Assembly (NCBI GenBank): GCA_964019425.1
Contig: OZ025828.1
Span: 310,001-374,000 of the forward strand
From: Flectonema sp. DT1601
Taxonomy: Eukaryota > Euglenozoa > Diplonemea > Diplonemida > Diplonemidae
Length of the DNA stretch: 64,000 nucleotides
Reading direction: 5' to 3'
Shown: positions 10,861-21,321 of the stretch, piece after piece
Layout: each line of letters begins with the position of its first letter
How positions within the stretch are numbered: position 1 is the first letter of the stretch
Position numbers and translations under genes: made by a program
Notes under the pieces: model-generated
Databases searched by the model: none
Told to the model about the DNA's origin: nothing
The model's input: only the letters and a program-made list of their open reading frames with translations

Positions 10861-11683
10861 ACCATCCCTTTGGACCTGTTGTTTGAATAAATAATTTTTA
10901 AAAAAGAAAAGGAAAAGGAAAATAGTGAAACAGGTACAGCAGTCGTGAGGACGACCAAATCAATTATAATGCTGAGATATACTTGATAAGTTATGGTATT
11001 CACAGTTGCGGTATGTAAACCAAAACAACACAAGGATCGGTCAATTATCACATCACATGGCTCACCTGTTTGGGTAATAAAGTATTGGTTGCAAAAAAAT
11101 ATTTTTTAAAAAAAGGAAAAGAAAAATCCACTTCTGTAGAAAGAAAGTTGCGTTAATAAAAAGTGAGTATCCCCAACTGAGGAGGTAGCAAATAAGAATT
11201 ACAGAAGTGTGCGACAGGCAGACGAGCAACGTTTTGTTTTATAAAAAGAATTGGAAATCTTTTTTTTTTTTTTTTTTTTTATATACTACCGCAACAAGAA
11301 CTTTGCAAGGAAATACTCACAAGTAACTCACGAGAATAATTCCTGGTCAAGGTTTTTTTTTTTTTTTTTTTTTTTTCCATTGAACACACGTTTTTTTTGT
11401 TGAATTTTTTTTTTTTCGTGGGGAAGCAACTTGACATTGTAATTAAATATAAAGCAACTTTTGTGAAAGGGGGGGAACACGCAAAAGGTTACCAATGTTG
11501 ATCAGATAGTAAAAAAAAAGAAAGAAGATAAAAAAAAAAAAAAAAAAAGGGGGGAAACCTTCTCAACTGAATTTGAGGAACAGCATGACTAACACGCATG
11601 CACAAGCAAGAACTTCGATTGTTCCGCCAATGTTCAAAAAAAAGAAATCGTGTGTGTTTTACGTTTTATTAACAGAGATAGAA
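10861..11683. other. Intergenic interval, homopolymer-rich
   Basis: Gene-free on both strands. It contains four long T or A tracts (about 11261-11280, 11351-11376, 11407-11415 and 11531-11548) and two G runs. It separates the threonine dehydrogenase 3' end from the small-GTPase start. Nothing else is recognisable. Confidence 0.5.
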
Positions 11684-12830
<1,147 letters not shown>

Positions 12831-14396
12831 ATTAACTTTTGTTCTGAATAAGATGGATTGATGAAGAGAGTTGTTTTATTTTATTTTATTTATTTTTTTT
12901 TTTTTTTTTCAGATAATATATATAGTTGCTTTTATTCTGGTTTTTTTTTGTTTTCTTTTTTTTTTTTTAGTAAAAAAAAAGAATACAGATCGTACAAAAA
13001 AAAAAGAATTTGTCATAAAAACTACGGAAGAAAAAAAAAAAAAAAAATAGCAACACAAAGAACAGGTTTCTTTTATTTATTTTTGGGGAAAACTTCCACA
13101 AAAGTATGTGAAACAAATGTCAGATCAACACAAAAGTTTCCGAAATGGACAGTGTATTTTGGGGCAAGCATGGTTTTTTTTTTTTCTTCTCCCAGAATTT
13201 TCTTTTCCAGCTGACGTCACTGGGACAGGAAATTTAAGCTTCGTTTCCTCATGCCGCTGAGAGCCGCACTAGTCTGAGGGAGTGTGCTGTGATGTTGCGT
13301 AGCAGCTTCCGCTTGAGCAGTACTAGATATTTTTTTTGCTGTCCATTTCGGAAACTACTGTGTTGAGTAGGGGTTTGCCATTTATTTATTTATTTTTTTT
13401 TTTTTTGAACTTGTTTTTTTGAGAGAGGAAATCAACTGACTTAATTGGAAACTTTTTTTTGAAACTAATTTTTTTTTTTTTCCCCAACTAAAGACGATAA
13501 AACAGCTTTTTGGCAACCCCGAATATCAAAATGTACATTTTATTAAAATTGATAGAAAGACCTCATCACATGCGCATACCGTGTGATAATAACAAACGAC
13601 GTTAAATTACTAGTTAAGTTTACCCAGGGTAGCAAAGCCTTCCCTTATCAACTCATTCTATTAAAATATTTCAAATGCTACACAGAGTAGGCAGTCTCAG
13701 CATGGTGAAAACCTTTTTCGGATTATTTCTGTTTTTTGGGTAATGTACTTTTCCATTTTGGTGAAAATTGAAATTACATTTTTTTTTTTTTTTACTGATG
13801 CTGTCCAAGACAGGACTAACGAGATACGATACCTCACAAATCACATGCTTCACATTGTGGTACGTGGGTGGAAATATTTCCAGGAAACCCAATGCGCTGA
13901 AGCACGGAAGTAATCGAAAACGCGTGTCGGAGGGAAACTAAAAAAAAGAGAAAAAGAAGAGAAAAAAAAACACTTACACGATTGCTTTGTCACTATGAAG
14001 AGAAAAAGAAAAAAATGAAATAATACGATTAAAAAAATGACAACAAAACTTGCATATGAAATTATATGTCGGAATTGAAAAAAAAAACTCAAAAATTATT
14101 TTTTTGAGTTGTGATGATTATGACCCTGCCATTTGTACACACCACCCGTAACTATTGGCTGGCAGTAGGATAGAGCTGGAGGGGGATTGAAGAGCCCTAC
14201 AATAATATAATAATAATAATACGAAAGGGGTAAAATAAAAAATAAATATAAAAAAGGAAAGACACAAATAGTCACACACTGTTAGCGGAGCTACGACAAT
14301 AAGTGCACACGCGATACACGCAGGGAATTCGAAATACTTTTTTTTTTTTTTTTTTTTTTTCCTCCTTAGAAAGGATATATCAACGACATGCACACG

Positions 14397-14428
<32 letters not shown>

Positions 14429-14721
14429 CCCTTCCATCAATATTTTCCTACCAGCAACCACAAACTCTTTCATCGAAAAAGAGCACAAAGAGCAGCATTA
14501 CACACGCGCAAACGCTGCTGGTTGAAGGAATTCGCTTCCTAAAGGAAGCCTATTCTGAAAAATGAAACAATGCGTCGGCAGATGACCTCATGTCAGACTA
14601 CCTCAAATAAAACATCAGAACTAATTTATCTTTTTTTCGTCCCCTTCTTTTCAGCGTCCCTTCCCAGTTGACTTCCCCGCAGTGATGGTACCACCAGTTA
14701 GGACCGACATTTGAACTGTTT
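12831..14721. other. 1.9-kb gene-free interval with one long inverted repeat
   Basis: No supportable gene. The interval is full of T and A tracts (for example 12897-12909, 14339-14360 and 14399-14428). A 28-base inverted repeat with a 186-base spacer occurs at 13125-13366 and is listed separately. A short GC-richer part near 13230-13320 has no recognisable identity. Confidence 0.5.
13125..13366. repeat. 28-bp inverted repeat, 186-bp spacer
   Basis: Left arm 13125-13152 and right arm 13339-13366 are reverse complements at 26 of 28 positions. The core GTTTCCGAAATGGACAG is perfect over 17 bases. The spacer has no open frame of note. It could be the ends of a small non-autonomous DNA element or a transcript hairpin; no clear target duplication flanks it. 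Confidence 0.6.
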
Positions 14722-15654
14722 TTACTCTGATTTCTTAGTATCTTCGGCATTTCCTGATAGGAATCTGGCGGTTACGGCAACACCACCATGGCTGCCTGGA
14801 TGGTCTTCTTCAGAATCAGAATCGCTAAGATCGTGATACAAAGCAATCTTTCCCTTCTTTAATGAAAGACGGTAGTAGTCACCAACAACTGACTCTGTGA
14901 AGTACATAGCATTCCAGAATTGGACAATTTGACAGATAATTCTACAGATGATCTGTGAGCGTGTTAAGTCGTCCCACAACATCATCATCTGAACGTGAGA
15001 GAAGAAGACAGATCCCAAGAGAAAAGGTCCTCTAATCCAAACATTGATAGAAGTGTTCCAACGTTTTTCCTGAATTTTACGAAGTTTCTTCGCCCTGACC
15101 AGGTACAACATAATGTAATCTAATCCTCCAGGAAGACCAGAGACAAAAAACATGTTGTAATTCGCGATCGGTCCGTATTCCGCAGCATAAAACAACGGCA
15201 TGCAAAAGAAAACCATAATGACGTGATGAAGGTAGTCAACAAAACGTAAATCAGTAAAAGCAAAAACATGATAGAAATGAAGAGCATTACAGATATCCAT
15301 TGTCCAGCTGTTTACGTTGGTTTCACGAAGAGCACTCGCAGTATCGGTGATAATATAAACCAAATCACTAAAAGCGATGACGCAAATTGTGAAATTAACG
15401 ATGATATGAGCAATATAGTAAGGTGACTTGGTATGTCTTAAAAATAAAACATGCAACAAAAGTAGACCAGCGAGCATAACAGATATCCTCATCACAATCT
15501 GACCAGAGTAAACTTGATTATCGTCAGACGTGTCCAACATGAAAAGAACTGCCGAGAAGACTGCAAGGAATCCTAATCCCTTCAATACCGCTTGCACATG
15601 ACTTCCCTTTGGCTTCCTTGCTCTTGGAGATGGAACTTTATCATTGCTGCTCAT
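14722..15654 (-). CDS. Multi-pass membrane protein, possibly TLC-like
   Basis: A 310-aa intronless protein with a basic N-terminus (SPRARKPKGSH) followed by about seven hydrophobic segments between residues 25 and 260. The C-terminal tail is acidic and serine-rich (SDSDSEEDH). A loop reading RFVDYLHHVIMVFFCMPLFY resembles the conserved His-containing helix of TLC (TRAM/LAG1/CLN8) proteins, but similarity by eye is weak. Location would be ER or another internal membrane. I cannot assign a reaction. Confidence 0.7.
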   Translation of the reverse strand: MSSNDKVPSPRARKPKGSHVQAVLKGLGFLAVFSAVLFMLDTSDDNQVYSGQIVMRISVMLAGLLLLHVLFLRHTKSPYYIAHIIVNFTICVIAFSDLVYIITDTASALRETNVNSWTMDICNALHFYHVFAFTDLRFVDYLHHVIMVFFCMPLFYAAEYGPIANYNMFFVSGLPGGLDYIMLYLVRAKKLRKIQEKRWNTSINVWIRGPFLLGSVFFSHVQMMMLWDDLTRSQIICRIICQIVQFWNAMYFTESVVGDYYRLSLKKGKIALYHDLSDSDSEEDHPGSHGGVAVTARFLSGNAEDTKKSE

Positions 15655-15824
15655 CGTTGTGTTTTTTTATTTTAAAAAAAACTGTTAAGTGGAGAGGGGA
15701 ATATAAAAATAAATATTTTTTTTTTTTGATTTTTTTTTTTCAAAACAAGTGTTTCAAAGTGACGAGGCCTGTAAAGACCTCGTGAATTAATAAAATGCAG
15801 GAATCCGAAATGAATAAAAATAAC

Positions 15825-15855
<31 letters not shown>

Positions 15856-16014
15856 GAAGTGTAAATGATGTGATCAACCCTCTTCGAATGACTATTTTTG
15901 TTATGAAGGTAGCTACGTAATTTAGCAAGTCAGTTTTCAATGGGCTACACAGGTGATAGGCCAGTTTTCTTCTCCGTCTGTTTGCGGGTTTGTTTGATAC
16001 CAACTTACAGATTA

Positions 16015-17820
16015 TTACTGCGGGAGGTACTTGTTTAGAAGTTTGGTTCTCGCCTCGGCGCTTTTTTGCATCTGCGTGTTGTACATTCGACTGATAGAAG
16101 CAGCTTGTTCTCCAGGTGTGTTTCGTTTAATATCGGGTTTTACGAGAAATTGTTGTTCAGCTTTCTCTCGTGAGCGGGTCCGTTTCTCAACGCCATCGAC
16201 GTACAGCCGACGGATGAGAGAGTTTGAACGAATAGCTTTAACAGGTCGAGGAGGATCAGCATATTTAATAGCAACTCTCTTCGCAGTTTCTTGAGCGCGT
16301 TCAACAGGAACTGAGTAGAGCTTTCGACAGAATTGTTCTTGAGTTCGTTTTGTTAACCGAGTAATCGGTTTATTAAACAAGACCTCCTCCTGTTTGTACC
16401 ACTGAGCACAGTAGTCTTTTCGGATACTTACAGCGTTAGGGCTATTTAACCTTCCTAAACAGGATTCTAACTCTGTGGTACTTAGTGGAGATCGACAATC
16501 CAGAAGCCGTTGACGTGTTTTGACTAAAACTTCTATTTTACCTGCTTGACATCCGATAGGAGGAGTAGCAATGCGTGGAGTCATACGAACAACGTGAACC
16601 CATCTTGGTTTTGGTTGCTTTGGTTTCATTGGCTTTGCTGTATCAACTAAGACATTGTTATCGCGTTGTAAGGAATTCACAGCTTTATCAACGTATATCT
16701 GTGTCGGGTCTCGAATTGTTGTTTTTAATTCTTTTAATATCTGAATAACATGATCTTGATACGACGTTGGTTCCTTAACAGCTATCGACGTGTTGCAATC
16801 CCTCTCTTGTTGATGTATTCCTGGTAGCAGACTTTCTTTTTTTTTTTTTTTTTTACTTTTTTTTTCATCTATATCATCAACCAATACGTTTGTTACATCC
16901 AAGTCAGTGAGAGACGGAATATCTTTTTCGGATAACCCGCTTGCATAGATTCTTTTTTTATTTTTAGAATCGATTTCCTGAACACATTGAAACAACAACA
17001 CAGCACCAGATACCAAGCTGTAGCAGAAATGAAACGCATTTGGTAACATTAAAATGGTAGACCACGAATTATCAGAAACAAGTCTCTTAGGATACACAAC
17101 CCTCTCAGAAGATGAATCACAAGGAGATGCTGCAGCGTGAGGATTGTAGAAAACGATGGCATCGGTAAAAGGAAGAGTGGTTATGTGAACGTTGCCTATT
17201 CGTTTTTGACAGACAGAACCATCACCCATGATATCATACTTTGAACTTGTTATCGAATAGACACCAACGATACCAGTCGATGAATCGAGGCAAAGAATCT
17301 TATTACGAGGTCGGAATACTACTGATGTTAAACTTTTATTTAAGAACACATCAGTTGATGGTCGTGTTGATAATATTTCATCACAGATTTCAATGAGATG
17401 TATCAAACACTGACCTGAGATCTTATCGTACAATAAGATCTTACCCTTCTGAGAAAGATCGAATGTTGACCATCTGTTTTCATTAATATCCGGGAGTTGT
17501 AGAACAACAGAGCTTTTCATCTCTATTTCAGTTCCCTTAATCTCGTACAGGTGTATGAAAAATTCATCTTTTTCGGAGATTGCTATAAAGGTATTGGGTT
17601 CAGGACCAATTCCAATTCCGACAATTTTATTTTTTTCAAAACGTCGTCTGACAATTCTAAAATTCCACTCCACAGTATCAAAATTAATAAGTTCCATAAT
17701 CAAATTATTTTGATCATTTTTAATTCTGATGGCAGTCTTATCGGATAAGAATGTTATGTGGTTCCATCCACATCCCCAGTCAGACTTATAGATTCTCAAC
17801 GTCTCAATTTCGTCTGTCAT
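16015..17820 (-). CDS. Unknown 601-aa protein with three C-terminal R-L-Y repeats
   Basis: An intronless frame from ATG 17820. The N-terminal half reads as short beta-rich blades (FIAISEKDEFFIHLYEI, KILCLDSSTGIVGVYSI), consistent with a beta-propeller, though canonical WD motifs are absent. A lysine run (about 325-333) marks a linker. The basic C-terminal third has three related segments of about 30 residues starting RKLYSVPVER, RRLYVDGVEK and SRMYNTQMQK. The last ends in LLNKYLPQ. I recall similar R-L-Y...KYLP repeats from other protist proteins, but I have no function for them. Confidence 0.75.
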   Translation of the reverse strand: MTDEIETLRIYKSDWGCGWNHITFLSDKTAIRIKNDQNNLIMELINFDTVEWNFRIVRRRFEKNKIVGIGIGPEPNTFIAISEKDEFFIHLYEIKGTEIEMKSSVVLQLPDINENRWSTFDLSQKGKILLYDKISGQCLIHLIEICDEILSTRPSTDVFLNKSLTSVVFRPRNKILCLDSSTGIVGVYSITSSKYDIMGDGSVCQKRIGNVHITTLPFTDAIVFYNPHAAASPCDSSSERVVYPKRLVSDNSWSTILMLPNAFHFCYSLVSGAVLLFQCVQEIDSKNKKRIYASGLSEKDIPSLTDLDVTNVLVDDIDEKKSKKKKKKESLLPGIHQQERDCNTSIAVKEPTSYQDHVIQILKELKTTIRDPTQIYVDKAVNSLQRDNNVLVDTAKPMKPKQPKPRWVHVVRMTPRIATPPIGCQAGKIEVLVKTRQRLLDCRSPLSTTELESCLGRLNSPNAVSIRKDYCAQWYKQEEVLFNKPITRLTKRTQEQFCRKLYSVPVERAQETAKRVAIKYADPPRPVKAIRSNSLIRRLYVDGVEKRTRSREKAEQQFLVKPDIKRNTPGEQAASISRMYNTQMQKSAEARTKLLNKYLPQ

Positions 17821-17964
17821 GTATTACACTAAATTCTTCATCTGATTATACAATGTAAGGATAACTTCTTTTTTTTTTTTTTTTTTCCACGCAAATTTAA
17901 AACAAAAAACATCACATCACTATACTACTCACAATCAGCAGGCAAGAAAAAAATACTAAACACA

Positions 17965-17995
<31 letters not shown>

Positions 17996-18231
17996 TTTCA
18001 CTTTTTTTTGTTCCTTTTTTTTTTTTTTTTTTTTTTTCCCAGTGTAAAAAAAAATGAGTTAAAACTACTGGCTAATCAGGTTTCTTGTTACTCTAACCAA
18101 CAGGGAGGACCCGAAAGTACGCACCCGAGAGTCGAAAGCTTCAAGACGTAGCAGTTAACGAAAGTGTCAACAGCACCATGAAATATGTTGTTGACTATCG
18201 GAGAATATAAAAAAAGTATCTTGGTACTAAC

Positions 18232-19314
18232 CTACTCCTTTCTGGATTTAAATTCAATAATCAATCGGCAGTTGTTGAAAAACTGAAGGGCGTGAAGAGC
18301 AACAGCAGCTGTAGCGACCTGTTTATTATTTTTTTTTTTTTTTTTTTTTTAAATATTTTTTTTAGAAAAAAAAAATAAACAAATAAATACCCAAAAGTGA
18401 GGTGCAACCATCCACACAACAGGAACACCAGTGAGAACGGATGCCGTAAGGGCAGTGTTGACAGTGGTTTCACCAGTTTTCTTTAAACAAGAAGCAACGA
18501 TGATAATATGAATACAAGACGACGATAACATAGTTGTGGTTACAACCCACTCAATGGTGTCTTCGTATCCCAAAAACATAATTAATAACGTCACTAACAA
18601 TTGAGCAACACATGAGTGAAACACTTTACTACCTAGTGACCTAAACATATCTACGATCGCAGCTGTTTGTCCAAGAAGGAATATTGCTGTGCAGATATAA
18701 ACAACAGAGAAACACTTCTCAGGAGTGCCTTCAGGAATGTATGTCTCAGGTATGACTACAATCGACCATACATTCGGAAAGAAGGCGTGAATTAGAGGAA
18801 CGACTGCGAACGTAAGCATTCCTTCATCAGCGCTGAAGAAATCACCTCCGAGAGTTGTCTTTCCAGTCTCTAAATGATATAAGTGAACCAGAACAGTAAC
18901 AATAGAAAGTATCACAATGGTGTATTCTGGAAATGGCGCTCCTGCAAGTCGGAACATACACCAAGTTGATAGAAGCGACGTCCAACAATCACCACCGTGG
19001 TCGAGATACTCTCCGATAGCAGATGAAAGGTTAAGTCGTCTTGCTTGTTTTCCATCTAAGTTATCAAGGGTCATATACAGCAAGTTTAGAAAAGCAATTA
19101 ATATTAAAACTTCTCTACTCAATTCGGTTGATTCGTGAAACGATTTCATCATCACGGCTGCGGCACTTCCAGTTAGCAAGATTCCGATTGTGGTCATTGC
19201 ATTCGGCGTCAGCCATCTTGGTAAGTAGTTTACCATTCTCGCATAAGCTGGTTCCAACACATACCTAAACATCAACGACCCCTGAGCTGGTGTGTACGTA
19301 TATGTTGATGACAT
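18232..19314 (-). CDS. CDP-alcohol phosphotransferase (ethanolamine/choline phosphotransferase), two exons
   Basis: Exons 18391-19314 and 18232-18318 encode 336 aa. The family signature DGx2ARx8Gx3Dx3D is complete: Asp87-Gly88, Ala91-Arg92, Gly101, Asp105 and Asp109. Several transmembrane helices follow. The enzyme transfers phosphoethanolamine or phosphocholine from CDP-alcohol to diacylglycerol in the ER, the last Kennedy-pathway step. The intron donor is GTATTT; the acceptor AACAG follows a run of about 22 A bases instead of a pyrimidine tract. The short last exon codes for VATAAVALHALQFFNN and a basic tail. Headgroup preference cannot be read from the sequence. Confidence 0.88.
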
Positions 19315-19403
19315 TGTTGTTGTTATTCTGATGTTGACTTTCTGAATAAAAAGAAATTAATATTTAATAATTACGTTATTTTTTTTTTACAAAGCCGGTG
19401 TGA

Positions 19404-21038
19404 TTATAAGGTCGGTGCTTCAGGGCTTCTCAAATAAGGAGGTACATATCCAGCCTTTCTCCGTTCGTCGATAAAGATGTGATTTATCGACCAACTTTTC
19501 GGTAGATGTTTCGGTTCCATTGCTTTGATAAATATTTCTCTCCAACCTTTAATAAAATCATCGAGACCAGACTCGCCATCTTTTGAGAGGATGGCGGAAA
19601 CAACCTGAGATGAGGTTGGCTCAAGTGTGTATTTTGTAATCACATTTTGAACATGAGAATAACACAACTCTGACGGAATAATTGACAACTCAGTTGAGAC
19701 AATTTGACGCAACTTATCAAATCTAATTTTTGGAATGTTTTTACATCTCACAGTCTCAGAAGAATTAGTATTATACGTGACGATATCAGTCATCGACTGT
19801 TTAGTTAGTCTTGTACATGCAATCGCAGAAGCACATGATCGTATGTGCTGTTCACTTGGGGATAGTCTGGCGACTACGTTGAACTCTTTGTAAATACCCT
19901 TTTTATAAATATCATAATAATGTTGACATTGAATCGAACATTCCTTACAAGAAAGTACAATATCATGAGGCTGATGTGATTTTTTATGATCAGGAAACTT
20001 TTGTCTAAAACATGATGGAACCACATGATGCTTTAAAAGACCTTTTTCATCAGCATCAACACCACAAACTACACAAACATTTTGAATCGCTTCAGCAACT
20101 GTGTTCTTGCCAACAGGTTCAAACAATAACTTAATCACAAAGGGAGATGTTGTTATTACCGTTGCTAATTTTTTTTTTAAATACCAATTAGCTTTTTTTT
20201 GATCGCAGCATACCAACGGACACCCATCATTAGATAAGAGCATCACGTTGTCATAAATCTTTTTTGTGGTGTCTGAAAATTTTTTTATCTTCTGAGGTTT
20301 AGGATTCTTTAAAGAATTCGTCTCAGGTACATTTTTTCTCTTAGAAGATTGATTTTTGTGTGAAAAAACTCGATCATGGCCTTTTATTTTAACAAGTTCG
20401 ATTCCCACTGCATACGATGCAATGGCATCGTTTCCGGCATATATGACTTGAGGTTTTGAGAGGGTTGGGGCATCCCAATTTGTTAGTCTGATGTCGTTTC
20501 CTTTATATAATGTAATACCGCATAGGGAGAGTGACATTTTTTGAAGGGAGATGCCTTCAGGGCTGAGATTGTATACAGTACACACGTGTTGTAGACAGAG
20601 CCAGTTACCCATGTGGATTCCCCAATCTTGGAGAAGACGTTTTGCATCACCTCGAATGGCTGCTCCCATTTTTAAAAAGTTTCGAGACTCGAGTATCGTT
20701 TTTATAGCAATTGGAAAATTTTTAAATTTGTCCAACTGAATAATTGCAGTATGATTAGCAGAACATATCTGAATTAGAGAAACTTTTTTTTCACCCCATT
20801 CACAGTCGAGGCCTATCGGTGTATTTTTATTTATTTTTTCTTCACCCATCAACTTCTCAAGTAAATCATCGCAAGTAGACGATGTCGTTAAAATACTAAT
20901 TGGTCTTCCTTTCAATCCCGTCACAGAATCAACTGAGATGGTATTTAATTTTAACCTCCTCAGTAACAATTTAAATACCAAACACACAACGCACACAATA
21001 AATACCTTAGTGGTTGACCACGATAGTTGTAATCGCAT
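19404..21038 (-). CDS. EXD2: EXD2-like 3'-5' exonuclease
   Basis: A 544-aa protein from ATG 21038. The N-terminal 30 residues are a hydrophobic anchor, as in EXD2, which sits in the mitochondrial outer membrane. The DEDDy exonuclease residues are visible: IGLDCEWG (Asp, Glu), IRGDAKRL (Asp) and YAGND (Tyr-x3-Asp). Downstream come two blocks also found in EXD2: CPLVCCDQKKANWYLKKKLA, and a Cys/His region CVVCGVDADEKGLLKHHVVP followed by CKECSIQC. EXD2 acts in DNA end resection and mitochondrial RNA biology in animals; the role here is inferred from homology. A longer start upstream would lie in AT-rich DNA and is less likely. Confidence 0.85.
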   Translation of the reverse strand: MRLQLSWSTTKVFIVCVVCLVFKLLLRRLKLNTISVDSVTGLKGRPISILTTSSTCDDLLEKLMGEEKINKNTPIGLDCEWGEKKVSLIQICSANHTAIIQLDKFKNFPIAIKTILESRNFLKMGAAIRGDAKRLLQDWGIHMGNWLCLQHVCTVYNLSPEGISLQKMSLSLCGITLYKGNDIRLTNWDAPTLSKPQVIYAGNDAIASYAVGIELVKIKGHDRVFSHKNQSSKRKNVPETNSLKNPKPQKIKKFSDTTKKIYDNVMLLSNDGCPLVCCDQKKANWYLKKKLATVITTSPFVIKLLFEPVGKNTVAEAIQNVCVVCGVDADEKGLLKHHVVPSCFRQKFPDHKKSHQPHDIVLSCKECSIQCQHYYDIYKKGIYKEFNVVARLSPSEQHIRSCASAIACTRLTKQSMTDIVTYNTNSSETVRCKNIPKIRFDKLRQIVSTELSIIPSELCYSHVQNVITKYTLEPTSSQVVSAILSKDGESGLDDFIKGWREIFIKAMEPKHLPKSWSINHIFIDERRKAGYVPPYLRSPEAPTL

Positions 21039-21321
21039 TGTGTTGAGTGTTGGCTGTTTATAAATAAAAAAAATATATAATTTTAGTATATAAAGCATTA
21101 AGGTTATCGCACTACTAAAAAAGAGATACAGGCCGTACATTACAAAAAAAAAGTAAAAAAAAAAAAGGGGGAAACTGAGAATAGAAGAAAAAGACTTTGA
21201 TTATAGTCGCTACCTCTAAAGAGAACGGTGTAACAAAACCCGACCAGGGAAATTCAATTCTCGGTATTTATAATAAGTTTTTATAAGTAGGAATACAAGG
21301 TAAAGTGTATGGTTTGCGTAA

